Source: Mycobacterium haemophilum DSM 44634
Lineage (GTDB): Bacteria > Actinomycetota > Actinomycetes > Mycobacteriales > Mycobacteriaceae
Direction of reading: 5' to 3'
Assembly: GCF_000340435.2 (NCBI RefSeq)
Contig: NZ_CP011883.2
Coordinates: 3,766,687 to 3,830,686, forward strand
Length of the DNA: 64,000 bases
The translations under genes and the position numbers were made by a program. Below, in pieces: positions 32,540-42,517 of the stretch; position 1 is the stretch's first letter, and every line of letters starts with the position of its first letter. The notes beneath the pieces are model-generated. The model was not told the origin of the DNA and did no database searches. It was given only the letters and a program-made list of their open reading frames with translations.

Positions 32540-33504
32540 TAGGCCCTCGGCAGCGGTAAACCAAGCTCGGCCAGCACGCAGCGCAGCAGCGTCGGGTAGT
32601 CGGAGATGACGCCGTCAACGCCGTAGGCAATCTGCTCGCGCATGACCATCCCGTCGTTAACAGTCCATGGAATGACCCTGAGCCCCAACCAGTGTGCTCG
32701 ATCGACAAACGGTTTGCCGGCAACCAACGTGTACCTAGGCGAGAGAACGCTTGCGCCGACCATCATCGCGCCGACCATCGGGTCGCCGACCACAGCCGGA
32801 TTGATACCGGCCAACCACGGCGAATCCGGTACCCAGGTCTGCTCATCCCACACGGCCACCAATGGTATCGACGACTCGGCCTGACGCACCATCAGCAGCG
32901 TTCGCCAGTCGAAGCTTTGAATTTCCACCCGGTCGAGCTTGCCCGCGGACCGGACCACGGCCAGTATCACGTCGACAAATTCTTGCGGGTCGGCCGACCT
33001 GCTCGGCTCATCGGCCGCCACCTTAGTTTCGATGTTGTAACGCACCGAAGCTCGGTATGAGTCAGCGAGCGCGAAGACTTCCGACAGAGTCGCTATCTTG
33101 TTGCCCCGCACCATTTCTGACCGAGGGAACTCGGCGAGCGGCCGGTCACAGTTCAGCGTGGCGATCTGCACCAAGGTTAACTCGTGCACAAGCTTGCCGA
33201 CGTAGGGATACTGCGGGTCGCGGACGAACGCCGGCCCGGTGTCAGAACATTTTTCGGCCTCGATCGTTGGGTCGTGCCACACCAGCGGTTCCCGATCCTT
33301 GGTGATGACGATGTCGAGTTCCAATGTGCTGACACCGAGTTCGAGCGCCTTGGCGAATGCCCGCAACGATTCCTCTGTTGTCTCGCCGCGGCCGCCGCGG
33401 TGGGCCTGCAGGTCGAAACCGGACGGTTGCGCGTATGCCGTCGCTAACGGTGCGAAAAGCATGACCGCCAGCATCAGCAGGACGGCGGCAAGACGCGCTG
33501 TCAA
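32536..33504 (-). CDS. Secreted glycerophosphodiester phosphodiesterase
   Basis: This is a GDPD-family protein of 322 residues if started at the TTG 4 bp after the upstream stop. That start gives a good signal peptide (LTARLAAVLLMLAVMLFAP, likely cut at AYA-QP). The frame is open further, but upstream codons would lie inside the methyltransferase gene. Catalytic segments are QAHRGGRGETTEESL and LELDIVITKDREPLVWHDP, with the acid, metal and His residues. The C-terminal WTVNDGMVM and GVDGVISDYP are also typical. It should release glycerol-3-phosphate from glycerophosphodiesters outside the membrane. I do not recall it at this place in H37Rv. Confidence 0.82.
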   Translation of the reverse strand: MTARLAAVLLMLAVMLFAPLATAYAQPSGFDLQAHRGGRGETTEESLRAFAKALELGVSTLELDIVITKDREPLVWHDPTIEAEKCSDTGPAFVRDPQYPYVGKLVHELTLVQIATLNCDRPLAEFPRSEMVRGNKIATLSEVFALADSYRASVRYNIETKVAADEPSRSADPQEFVDVILAVVRSAGKLDRVEIQSFDWRTLLMVRQAESSIPLVAVWDEQTWVPDSPWLAGINPAVVGDPMVGAMMVGASVLSPRYTLVAGKPFVDRAHWLGLRVIPWTVNDGMVMREQIAYGVDGVISDYPTLLRCVLAELGLPLPRAY

Positions 33505-33508
33505 TGCG

Positions 33509-34438
33509 TTAACGCCTGCGCTGACGGGCGATTTCGGCAAGCACCACCCCGGCAGCCACGGAGGCATTCAGCGATTCGGTATGACCGGCCATCGGTATGG
33601 ACACCACCTCATCGCAGTTCTGCCGCACCAGCCGCGACAGGCCCTTGCCTTCCGAACCAACGACTACTACCAGCGGGTCAGTGCCGTCCAGGTCGTCGAG
33701 CGCGGTGTCACCGTCGGCGTCCAGTCCGATCACCCGCAGGCCTTGATCGGCCCAGACCTTAAGCGCTCTAGTTAGATTGGTGGCCCGCGCCACCGGGATC
33801 CGCGCCGCGGCGCCGGCGCTGGTGCGCCACGCGACCGCGGTGACCGAGGCGGAACGCCGCTGTGGTACCAACACGCCATGGCCGCCGAATGCCGCTACCG
33901 ATCGCACGATTGCACCGAGATTACGGGGGTCGGAGATGTTATCCAGCGCGACCAACAACGCCGGTGGCGAGTCGGTAGCGGCTGCTAGCAGATCATCGGG
34001 GTGGGCGTAGCGGTACGGCGGTACCTGTAGCGCGATGCCCTGATGCAGGTGGTTGTTAGTCATCCGGTCCAGGTCGGTGCGCGGTACCTCGAGGATCGCG
34101 ATGCCCACATCGGCTGCTCTCGCAACGGATTCGGTGAGCCGCTCGTCGGCTTCGGTACCGAGCGCAACGTAGAGCGCCGTCGCCGGGACGCCGGCCCGCA
34201 GACATTCCAGCACCGGGTTGCGCCCAAGCACCGTTTCTGTCTCGTCAGTTCGTTTGACCGGCCGGCGCGGCGAGGATTGAGCCCGCTTGGCGGCGGGATG
34301 GTTGGGGCGCAGATGCGCCGGCGGTGTGGGACCACGCCCCTCCAAGGCGCGGCGACGCTGGCCGCCCGAGCCAACGACTGCCCCCTTCTTGGTGCCGGAT
34401 TTGCGGATAGCCCCTCGGCGACGTGAGTTACCGGGCAT
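33509..34438 (-). CDS. SpoU/TrmH-family RNA 2'-O-methyltransferase, RlmB-like (Rv3579c-like)
   Basis: This is a 309-residue SPOUT methyltransferase. It has a basic N-terminal tail (NSRRRGAIRKSGTKK), a substrate-binding domain from TVLGRNPVLECLRAG, and the knotted AdoMet domain with DNISDPRNLGAIVRSV, VVVVGSEGKGLSRLV and SIPMAGHTESLNASVA. It probably methylates 23S rRNA. ATG 34438 overlaps the end of cysS by 11 nt. It ends at RQRRR, shorter than the H37Rv protein as I remember it. Confidence 0.88.
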   Translation of the reverse strand: MPGNSRRRGAIRKSGTKKGAVVGSGGQRRRALEGRGPTPPAHLRPNHPAAKRAQSSPRRPVKRTDETETVLGRNPVLECLRAGVPATALYVALGTEADERLTESVARAADVGIAILEVPRTDLDRMTNNHLHQGIALQVPPYRYAHPDDLLAAATDSPPALLVALDNISDPRNLGAIVRSVAAFGGHGVLVPQRRSASVTAVAWRTSAGAAARIPVARATNLTRALKVWADQGLRVIGLDADGDTALDDLDGTDPLVVVVGSEGKGLSRLVRQNCDEVVSIPMAGHTESLNASVAAGVVLAEIARQRRR

Positions 34439-35849
34439 CGACTTGCTTGTCGCCCGCCAGCAGCTCCCACTGCGGCCCGTCGGCGGTATCGGTGACCTCG
34501 ATACCGGCGTTCTTAAGTCGATCGCGGATCTGATCGGCAAGCGCCCAGTTGCGCTGCGCGCGTGCGGTCTGCCGACTTTCTAGCTCAGCGGCCACCAGCA
34601 CGTCGACGGCCGCTAGCGCCGCCGACGTCTCATCGCGGGATTCCCAACGTTCGTCGAGCGGATCGCAACCCAAGATGCCCATCATCGCTCGGATCGCGGC
34701 GGCGTTCGTCAACGCACCTTCGTGGTCACCGGCGTCGAGCGCCCGGTTACCTTCCGCGCGAGCATGGTGCACCTCGGCCAGCGCGATCGGCACCGCCAGA
34801 TCGTCGTCGAGTGCTGCGGCGAACCGCGGGGTCGGTTCGCCGGTGCCAACGGCACCAACCCGGGTACGCACCCGATGCAGGAAATCCTCCACTCCGACAT
34901 AGGCATTGACCGCGTCCTGCAGCGCGGTCTCGGAGAATTCCAGCATCGACCGGTAGTGGGCGCTGCCAAGGTAGTAACGCAGTTCGGCCGGCCGAACCCG
35001 CTGCAGCATCGCCGGGATGGACAACACGTTGCCCAGCGACTTACTCATCTTCTCCCCGCCCATCGTCACCCAGCCGTTGTGCAGCCAGTAACGGGCGAAG
35101 CCATCCCCGGCGGCACGGCTCTGCGCGATTTCATTTTCGTGATGCGGGAACACTAAATCCATTCCGCCGCAATGGATGTCGAATTCCGGCCCGAGATATT
35201 CGTGTGCCATCGCCACGCACTCCGAATGCCAGCCTGGACGTCCGCGGCCCCACGGCGTAGGCCACGACGGCTCGCCGGGCTTGGCGCCCTTCCACAGCGT
35301 GAAGTCGCGCTGGTCGCGTTTGCCGGTGGCCACGCCTTCGCCCTGGTGGACGTCCTCGATCTTGTGCCCGGACAGGGCGCCGTATTCGGGGTAGCTGAGC
35401 ACGTCGAAGTAGACGTCCCCGCCGCCGGTATACGCGTGGCCGTTATCGATCAGACGCTGGATCAGTTCGACGATCTGGGTGATGTGCCCGGTGGCGCGGG
35501 GCTCTGCTGACGGCGGCATGACGTCCAAGGCGTCGTAGGCGGCGCTAAACGCGCGCTCGTAGGTGGCGGCCCACTCCCACCACGGGCGGCCCGCCGCGGC
35601 GGCCTTGTTGAGGATCTTGTCGTCGATGTCGGTGACGTTGCGGATGAACGCGACGTCGTAGCCGCGCGCGATAAGCCAACGGCGCAGGATGTCAAAGGCC
35701 ACCCCGCTGCGGACATGCCCGATGTGCGGCTGTCCTTGAACGGTGGCACCACACAGGTAGATCGAGACGTGCCCGGCTCGCAGCGGAACGAAATCGCGCA
35801 CGGCACCAGCCGCCGTGTCGTGGAGCCGCAAGCGGGCGCGATCGGTCAC
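34428..35849 (-). CDS. cysS: Cysteinyl-tRNA synthetase (Rv3580c-like)
   Basis: This is a 473-residue class I aminoacyl-tRNA synthetase. Zn-binding CGATVQGQPHIGHVRSG holds the HIGH motif, HSECVAMAHEYLG and DLVFPHHENEIAQS hold further Zn ligands, and KMSKSLGN completes the active site. The C-terminal DALR-like region and tail are present. It is distinct from the MshC paralogue of mycothiol synthesis by length and context. It lies 54 bp after ispF in an ispD-ispF-cysS-methyltransferase run. Confidence 0.96.
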   Translation of the reverse strand: MTDRARLRLHDTAAGAVRDFVPLRAGHVSIYLCGATVQGQPHIGHVRSGVAFDILRRWLIARGYDVAFIRNVTDIDDKILNKAAAAGRPWWEWAATYERAFSAAYDALDVMPPSAEPRATGHITQIVELIQRLIDNGHAYTGGGDVYFDVLSYPEYGALSGHKIEDVHQGEGVATGKRDQRDFTLWKGAKPGEPSWPTPWGRGRPGWHSECVAMAHEYLGPEFDIHCGGMDLVFPHHENEIAQSRAAGDGFARYWLHNGWVTMGGEKMSKSLGNVLSIPAMLQRVRPAELRYYLGSAHYRSMLEFSETALQDAVNAYVGVEDFLHRVRTRVGAVGTGEPTPRFAAALDDDLAVPIALAEVHHARAEGNRALDAGDHEGALTNAAAIRAMMGILGCDPLDERWESRDETSAALAAVDVLVAAELESRQTARAQRNWALADQIRDRLKNAGIEVTDTADGPQWELLAGDKQVDAR

Positions 35850-35903
35850 GGCGTGCCAGCTTACCTGCTGGTTCCGTTTTGCCCGATTCTCAGCGCACGG
35901 CTG

Positions 35904-36380
35904 TCAGAGCTGGACCACCAACGCCGTCGCGATGGCGGCCAAGCCCTCGCCGCGCCCGGTCAAGCCAAGTCCATCGGTGGTCGTCGCCGCCACTGATACC
36001 GGCGCCCGCAGCAGCGCCGACAGCAACCGTTGCGCCTCGGCACGGCGCGGACCGATCTTCGGTCGGTTGCCGATCACTTGAACGGACGCGTTGACGACCG
36101 CATAGCCCTGTCGCAGTAACAAGTCAACGACATGACCCAGCATGTCAGCGCCGCTGACGCGTTCCCAACGCGGATCGTCAATCCCGAACAGGCCGCCAAT
36201 ATCGCCCTGCCCTGCGGCCGACAACACGGCATCGCACAACGCATGCACCGCCACGTCACCGTCGGAGTGCCCGGCGCAGCCGTCGACGTCGGGGAACAGC
36301 AGCCCCACCAACCAACACGGCCGCCCCGGTTCAAACGCGTGGACATCGAAACCCAAACCGACCCGTGGCAGGCCACTCAC
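35904..36380 (-). CDS. ispF: 2C-methyl-D-erythritol 2,4-cyclodiphosphate synthase
   Basis: This is a 158-residue IspF that converts CDP-ME-2-phosphate to MEcPP with loss of CMP in the non-mevalonate isoprenoid pathway. Metal ligands Asp/His lie in GFDVHAF, and GHSDGDVAVHALCDA carries the third ligand and the flexible loop. The C-terminal TTTDGLGLTGRGEGLAAIA is the signature helix. ATGA overlap couples it to ispD. Confidence 0.96.
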   Translation of the reverse strand: MSGLPRVGLGFDVHAFEPGRPCWLVGLLFPDVDGCAGHSDGDVAVHALCDAVLSAAGQGDIGGLFGIDDPRWERVSGADMLGHVVDLLLRQGYAVVNASVQVIGNRPKIGPRRAEAQRLLSALLRAPVSVAATTTDGLGLTGRGEGLAAIATALVVQL

Positions 36381-37087
36381 TGGCGCAGAATCTCTGTCGC
36401 CAACAGCAGATCCAACTGGGTGGTGATCTTGAACGCCAGCGGGTCGCCGGCGACCACCTGAACCTGGCCACCGAGATGTTCGACGAGGGAAGCATCGTCG
36501 GTGAAATCGATGGCAGCAAGATGGGGGCCGCGCTGATACGCGCGCAATAGCAGCTCGGTAGCAAACCCCTGCGGGGTCTGCACCGCCCGCAGGCCGGCCC
36601 GCGCCGGAGTGCCGAGAACCATTCCGTTGGCGTCCACGGCCTTAATGGTGTCAGACAGTGGCAGCGCCGGAACGACCGCGGTATGACCGGCGCGCAGCGC
36701 ATCGACCACCCGCACGATTAACCGTGCTGGTGCCAGCGCCCGCGCGGCGTCGTGCACCAAGACGAACTCGGGTGCGCTCACCGCCGGAGGCCCGGGGAGA
36801 GCCGCAAGGGCCTGGCGCACCGATTCGGTGCGGTCGACGCCGCCAGCCACAACCGTGACTAGCTGTTGAGGCAACGCCCGCTGGGTCTGGTCAATGCGAT
36901 CAGCGGGTACCGCGACCACAACATGGTCAACAACGCCAGATTCCAGCAATCCAGCGACGGCACGTTCGACAAGCGTGCGCCCGTCAAGTTCACAGAATGC
37001 CTTCGGGACGCCCGCCGCTAACCGCTCCCCCGACCCGGCGGCCGGGACCACTGCGGCTACGGTGCCCGTTGCCCCGACCACCCCCAA
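36377..37087 (-). CDS. ispD: 2-C-methyl-D-erythritol 4-phosphate cytidylyltransferase
   Basis: This is a 236-residue IspD that couples MEP to CTP. The nucleotide loop is VVPAAGSGERLAAGVPKAF, followed by VLVHDAARALAP and ALPLSDTIKAVDANG, and AVQTPQGF and TDDASLVEHLGG near the C-terminus. It lies 12 bp downstream of carD and is probably on the same transcript. Confidence 0.95.
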   Translation of the reverse strand: MGVVGATGTVAAVVPAAGSGERLAAGVPKAFCELDGRTLVERAVAGLLESGVVDHVVVAVPADRIDQTQRALPQQLVTVVAGGVDRTESVRQALAALPGPPAVSAPEFVLVHDAARALAPARLIVRVVDALRAGHTAVVPALPLSDTIKAVDANGMVLGTPARAGLRAVQTPQGFATELLLRAYQRGPHLAAIDFTDDASLVEHLGGQVQVVAGDPLAFKITTQLDLLLATEILRQ

Positions 37088-37099
37088 GCCTCAGGGCAT

Positions 37100-37922
<823 letters not shown>

Positions 37923-38474
37923 GTGAACCGCTTCAAGATCCGCCTTCCCGCGCTGGCTACCCGGGTTACCGTCCTAGGCCTTTTGGCCGTGATGGCCACG
38001 GTGCTCAGCGGTTGCGGAGCAGGCCAGATCTCGCAGACCGCGACTCAGGAGCCGGCCGTCAACGGCAACCGGGTCACGCTCAACAATCTGGCGTTGCGCG
38101 ACATCCGCATCCAAGCCGCGCAGACCGGTGACTTCATCCAACCGGGCCGAACGGTGGACCTGGTGCTGGTGGCCGTCAACGAGTCTGCGGATGTCGCGGA
38201 TCGGCTGGTGTCCGTCAACAGTGACATCGGCACGGTGGCGCTGAGCGGCGATACTCGGCTGCCCGCCAACGGGATGCTGTTCATCGGTACGCCCGAAGGC
38301 CAGCGGGTGGCGCCGGGCCCCCTCGAATCCAACAATGCCGCGAAGGCGGTCATCACCTTGGCCAAGCCCATCACCAACGGCCTCACCTACAACTTCACCT
38401 TCAATTTCGAGAAAGCTGGACAAGCCAGCGTGACGGTGCCGATATCGGCCGGGCTCACACCACCGCAGGCCTAA
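37923..38474 (+). CDS. lpqE: Lipoprotein LpqE
   Basis: This is a 183-residue lipoprotein with signal TRVTVLGLLAVMATVLSGC, lipobox LSGC and Cys31. The mature part is a single beta-sandwich-like domain (VDLVLVAVNESADVADRLVS, LTYNFTFNFEKAG) similar to copper-chaperone/YcnI-like folds, but without the Met/His copper motif, so no function is claimed. The start is GTG after AGGAGGCA. It lies 38 bp before radA. Confidence 0.9.
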   Translation: MNRFKIRLPALATRVTVLGLLAVMATVLSGCGAGQISQTATQEPAVNGNRVTLNNLALRDIRIQAAQTGDFIQPGRTVDLVLVAVNESADVADRLVSVNSDIGTVALSGDTRLPANGMLFIGTPEGQRVAPGPLESNNAAKAVITLAKPITNGLTYNFTFNFEKAGQASVTVPISAGLTPPQA

Positions 38475-38512
38475 CCGCACTGCTTGTCATACCAGCCCGA
38501 TACGGTCATCGC

Positions 38513-39952
38513 GTGGCTAATATGCGCTCGCAGTACCGCTGCTCGGAATGCCGCCATGTCACCGCTAAATGGGTGGGACGTTGCCAGGAGTGCGGTACCT
38601 GGGGCACCGTCGATGAGGTAGCCGTGCTCAGTGCGATCGGTGGTAGCGGACGTCGTTCCGCAAACCGGATTTCGCAAGCCGTTCCGATCAGCTCCATTGA
38701 CCCGCACCGCACGCGACCGTGCCCTACCGGTGTCGACGAATTGGACCGGGTGCTCGGCGGCGGCGTGGTGCCCGGCTCGGTGACGCTGCTGGCGGGTGAC
38801 CCGGGTGTGGGCAAGTCGACGCTGCTACTCAAAGTTGCCCACCGCTGGGCGCAATCCGGCCGACGTGCGCTGTATATCTCCGGCGAGGAATCCGCTGGCC
38901 AGATCCGGCTGCGCGCCGACCGGACCGGCTGCGGCAGCGCACAAGAGGTCTACCTAGCCGCCGAATCCGACCTGCACACCGTGCTAGATCACATCGCGAC
39001 GGTCCAGCCTGCGCTGGTCATCATCGACTCGGTGCAAACTATGTCCACCACCGAAGCCGACGGCGTCGTCGGCGGTGTCACGCAAGTGCGTGCCGTGACG
39101 GCCGCGCTGACCGCCGCCGCCAAGGCCAACGGCGTTGCGCTGATTCTCGTCGGGCATGTCACCAAAGACGGGGCCATCGCCGGGCCGCGCTCGCTCGAAC
39201 ACCTCGTCGACGTGGTGCTGCATTTCGAGGGCGATCGCAATCACCCGATGCGGATGGTCCGCGGCGTCAAGAATCGATTCGGCGCCGCCGACGAAGTCGG
39301 GTGTTTCCTGTTGCGCGACGATGGAATCGACGATGTTGCGGACCCGTCGAATCTTTTTCTGGATCAGCGGCCGACACCGGTGGCCGGTACCGCGATCACG
39401 GTGACGCTGGATGGAAAGCGACCGCTCATCGGCGAGGTCCAGGCGCTATTGGCGACGCCATCCGGTGGCTCGCCGCGCCGCGCCGTCAGCGGGATCGACC
39501 ACGCCCGGGCCGCGATGATCACCGCCGTCCTGGAAAAGCACGCCCAACTAACCATCGCGGTCAATGACGTCTACCTGTCCACCGTAGGTGGCATGCGGTT
39601 AACCGATCCGTCGTCAGATCTCGCGGTCGCGATCGCGTTGGCGTCGGCCTACGCGAACCTGCCGCTGCCCACCACAGCGGTGATGATCGGTGAGGTGGGA
39701 CTGGCGGGCGACCTACGCCGAGTCAGCGGTATGGACCGACGCTTAACCGAAGCCGCGCGGCAGGGATTCACCACAGCGCTGATCCCAGCGGGTTGCGATA
39801 CGGTGCCGCCGGGCATCCGCGCGCTGAGCGCACCCACCATCGTCGCCGCGCTGGAGCACATCGTCGACATCGCCGATCACCGCAGCAGTACCCCCGCGGA
39901 GCCACAACGGCTAGACGCTGCGGGGCCGGCGGGCCCGCGCGTAGCAGAATGA
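38513..39952 (+). CDS. radA: DNA repair ATPase RadA/Sms
   Basis: This is a 479-residue RadA involved in branch migration and recombination repair. The zinc finger uses Cys10, Cys13, Cys24 and Cys27. Walker A is GDPGVGKST, Walker B lies in PALVIIDSVQTM, and the RadA-specific VKNRFG motif follows. The C-terminal Lon-protease-like domain has DLAVAIALASAYANLP. The start is GTG. It is immediately upstream of disA with a 6-bp gap, the usual radA-disA pair. Confidence 0.96.
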   Translation: MANMRSQYRCSECRHVTAKWVGRCQECGTWGTVDEVAVLSAIGGSGRRSANRISQAVPISSIDPHRTRPCPTGVDELDRVLGGGVVPGSVTLLAGDPGVGKSTLLLKVAHRWAQSGRRALYISGEESAGQIRLRADRTGCGSAQEVYLAAESDLHTVLDHIATVQPALVIIDSVQTMSTTEADGVVGGVTQVRAVTAALTAAAKANGVALILVGHVTKDGAIAGPRSLEHLVDVVLHFEGDRNHPMRMVRGVKNRFGAADEVGCFLLRDDGIDDVADPSNLFLDQRPTPVAGTAITVTLDGKRPLIGEVQALLATPSGGSPRRAVSGIDHARAAMITAVLEKHAQLTIAVNDVYLSTVGGMRLTDPSSDLAVAIALASAYANLPLPTTAVMIGEVGLAGDLRRVSGMDRRLTEAARQGFTTALIPAGCDTVPPGIRALSAPTIVAALEHIVDIADHRSSTPAEPQRLDAAGPAGPRVAE

Positions 39953-39958
39953 CACTCT

Positions 39959-41032
39959 GTGACCCGTCCGACGCTGCGTGAGGCTATCGCCCGCCTAGCC
40001 CCGGGCACCGGGCTCCGGGACGGCCTAGAACGCATCCTGCGCGGCCGCACCGGCGCTTTGATCGTGCTCGGCCACGACGAGAACGTCGAGGCCATCTGCG
40101 ATGGCGGCTTCTCCATCGATATCCGCTATGCGCCGACACGGCTGCGTGAGCTGTGCAAAATGGACGGCGCCGTCGTGCTGTCCACCGACTGGAGCCGCAT
40201 CGTGCGGGCCAACGTGCAGCTGGTCCCGGATCCATCGATACCTACCGACGAGTCCGGCACTCGGCACCGTTCGGCGGAACGAGCCGCCATCCAGACCGGC
40301 TACCCGGTGATCTCGGTCAGCCACTCGATGAACATCGTGACCGTCTTCGTCGGCGGGGAGCGCCATATACTCGCGGACTCCGCGACCATTCTGTCGCGAG
40401 CCAATCAGGCCATCGCAACCCTGGAACGGTACAAGACCCGGCTCGATGAGGTCAGCAGGCAACTGTCCAGGGCGGAGATCGAGGACTTCGTCACGCTGCG
40501 CGATGTGATGACGGTGGTGCAACGGCTCGAGTTGGTCCGGCGCATCGGCCAGGTGATCGACTATGACGTCGTCGAACTCGGCACCGACGGACGGCAACTG
40601 CGGCTGCAGCTTGAGGAGCTGCTGGGCGGCAACGACGTCGCGCGGGAATTGGTGGTGCGCGACTACCACGCCAGCCCCGAGCCACAATCCCAAACGCAAA
40701 TCGACGCCACCCTAGCCGAGCTGGACACCCTTTCGGACACCGAACTGCTCGAACTCACCGCGCTGGCGAAGGTCTTCGGATATCCGACGACAGCAGAAGC
40801 CCAGGACTCAGCGCTGAGCGCGCGCGGCTACCGCGCAATGGCCGCTATTCCCAGGCTGCAGTTCGCCCATGTCGATCTCCTGGTCCGGGCGTTTGGAACG
40901 CTGCAGGGCCTGCTGGCGGCCAGCTCTAACGACCTGCAATCGGTGGACGGCATCGGCGCGATGTGGGCCCGTCATGTACGAGAGGGGCTCTCACAGCTAG
41001 CGGAGTCGACAATCGCCGACCCGCTCAGCTAG
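39959..41032 (+). CDS. disA: DisA, diadenylate cyclase with DNA-scanning domain
   Basis: This is a 357-residue octameric enzyme making c-di-AMP from two ATP. The DAC active-site motifs DGA (Asp69-Ala71 in KMDGAVVLS) and RHR (102-104 in GTRHRSAERAA) are intact. A helical spine and a C-terminal helix-hairpin-helix (SVDGIGAMWARHVREG) that senses branched DNA follow. The start is GTG 6 bp after radA. RadA is known to inhibit DisA, which fits the pairing. Confidence 0.96.
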   Translation: MTRPTLREAIARLAPGTGLRDGLERILRGRTGALIVLGHDENVEAICDGGFSIDIRYAPTRLRELCKMDGAVVLSTDWSRIVRANVQLVPDPSIPTDESGTRHRSAERAAIQTGYPVISVSHSMNIVTVFVGGERHILADSATILSRANQAIATLERYKTRLDEVSRQLSRAEIEDFVTLRDVMTVVQRLELVRRIGQVIDYDVVELGTDGRQLRLQLEELLGGNDVARELVVRDYHASPEPQSQTQIDATLAELDTLSDTELLELTALAKVFGYPTTAEAQDSALSARGYRAMAAIPRLQFAHVDLLVRAFGTLQGLLAASSNDLQSVDGIGAMWARHVREGLSQLAESTIADPLS

Positions 41033-41038
41033 CCGCGG

Positions 41039-41857
41039 TTACCCGCCGGAAGCGGGAGCATTGGCCGGCGGCGCCTCAGGCGGCGGCGCGAGCGCTGGCC
41101 CACCAGGTCCAGGCGGCGGTGGCGGCTGATTGAGGATGAACGGGACCGGCAGGGAGCGCAGGTTGCCCAGCTGTACGACGAGGTTGTAGGTCCCCGGCCC
41201 GATCGCTGGCCGCGGCAGCGGACAGTGCGGCGACGACCCCATCCCGGTCCAGGTCACCGCGGTCGTCACCTGCTCGCCCGGCGTGAAGGTTTTGACCAGG
41301 GTCTCGTTGGACGGCGCGCAGTCCAGGTTGGACCACAGCCGCTTGTTGTCCAGCGAGTAGACGTAGGCGGCCAGCACCGCGGCTCCGACATCGCGTTTGC
41401 AGGACACCAGCCCGATGTTGGTGACCACCATGGTGAATTTTGGCTGATCGCCAATGAAGTATTGGGGCGCGTTGGTCAGGCCTTTGACGGCCAGTGTCGA
41501 ATCGGGGCAGTCATCGCCTTCCCTCAGCAGCGGCGGCGGTTGCACTGCGGCGGTCGGCGTGGCGGACTCCGGGTTTTGCCCCGACGGCGCTGCCGAGGGG
41601 TTGCCTTCCTGGCCGCTCGGGGGTGGCGCCTGGGGCGCCGCCGAGCCTGGATGGCTCAGCGCGGAGCCCGGTTTGTCAGCATTGGCAGGTTTGGCTCCGG
41701 CACTGCTGCCCACAACGGCAACGATCGCGGCGACCGCGATCGCGATCACGACGACGGTAATTCCCACGGCGAGTCCCCTGCGTCGCCAGTAGATCTCGGT
41801 AGGTAGCGGGCCACGCGGTTCCAGATCCAGCACATTCCCACCGTAGGGCCAGGTCAC
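41039..41857 (-). CDS. Membrane-anchored Pro/Ala-rich protein (Rv3587c-like)
   Basis: This is a 272-residue protein with one membrane span at about 29-50 (LAVGITVVVIAIAVAAIVAV), a short basic N-terminal tail inside, a disordered Pro/Gln/Ser linker, and an outer domain with Cys in DDCPDS, VSCKRD, LDCAPS and PHCPLP. The tail is again Pro-rich. The start is GTG. It converges with disA, 6 bp apart. The function is unknown to me. Confidence 0.85.
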   Translation of the reverse strand: MTWPYGGNVLDLEPRGPLPTEIYWRRRGLAVGITVVVIAIAVAAIVAVVGSSAGAKPANADKPGSALSHPGSAAPQAPPPSGQEGNPSAAPSGQNPESATPTAAVQPPPLLREGDDCPDSTLAVKGLTNAPQYFIGDQPKFTMVVTNIGLVSCKRDVGAAVLAAYVYSLDNKRLWSNLDCAPSNETLVKTFTPGEQVTTAVTWTGMGSSPHCPLPRPAIGPGTYNLVVQLGNLRSLPVPFILNQPPPPPGPGGPALAPPPEAPPANAPASGG

Positions 41858-41893
41858 GTCGACGTGGTCGACCTGGCTCGGCGTGTCGCCAGG

Positions 41894-42517
41894 TCAGACT
41901 TCCTCACCGATGTTGCCGATGTGTGCGCGCAACGCCACCCGTCCGTCGGCGAGGTGATAGGTGACGCCGACGATCGCCAAGGTGCCCGCAGCCACCCGCT
42001 GCGCGATGGCCGTCGACCGGGACATGAGCTGCGCCACCGTCTCATGAACATGCCGTTCCTCGAACTCGTCGACACGAGTCAAGCCGTCGCGTCGGCCCAG
42101 CAGGATCGACGGCGCCACCCGTTCCACCACATCCCGCACGTAACCGCCTGGCAGATGGCCCTCGTTGATGGCCGTCAAAGCCGCCGTCACGGCGCCGCAG
42201 CTGTCATGCCCAAGGACGACAACGAGCGGCACGTCGAGCACCGTCACCGCATACTCGATGGAGCCGAGCACCGCCGAGTCGATGACATGGCCGGCGGTGC
42301 GCACCACGAACATGTCGCCCAGGCCCTGGTCGAAGACGAGCTCAGCGGCGACCCGGCTGTCCGCGCAGCCGAATATCACGGCGAGGGGCTTCTGGGCGGC
42401 GGCCAGGCTGGCCCGATGCTCGACGCTCTGGCTGGGATGCGCTGGCTGGCCAGCGACGAATCGCTCGTTACCCTCTTTGAGTGCTTTCCAAGCGGCTATC
42501 GGATTGGTGTTAGGCAT
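41894..42517 (-). CDS. canB: Beta-class carbonic anhydrase CanB (Rv3588c-like)
   Basis: This is a 207-residue beta-carbonic anhydrase interconverting CO2 and bicarbonate. Zn ligands are Cys and Asp/Arg in IFGCADSRVAAELV, then His and Cys in VLGHDSCGAVTAAL. The frame is open 249 nt upstream through mutY, but MPNTNPIAAWKALKEGNERF is the family start. Its ATG overlaps the ATG of divergent mutY within one CATG. Confidence 0.93.
   Translation of the reverse strand: MPNTNPIAAWKALKEGNERFVAGQPAHPSQSVEHRASLAAAQKPLAVIFGCADSRVAAELVFDQGLGDMFVVRTAGHVIDSAVLGSIEYAVTVLDVPLVVVLGHDSCGAVTAALTAINEGHLPGGYVRDVVERVAPSILLGRRDGLTRVDEFEERHVHETVAQLMSRSTAIAQRVAAGTLAIVGVTYHLADGRVALRAHIGNIGEEV

Noticed and set aside
42165..42515. 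N-terminal extension of mutY by 117 codons
   Set aside because: It is antisense to canB and has no glycosylase similarity; the frame is simply open.
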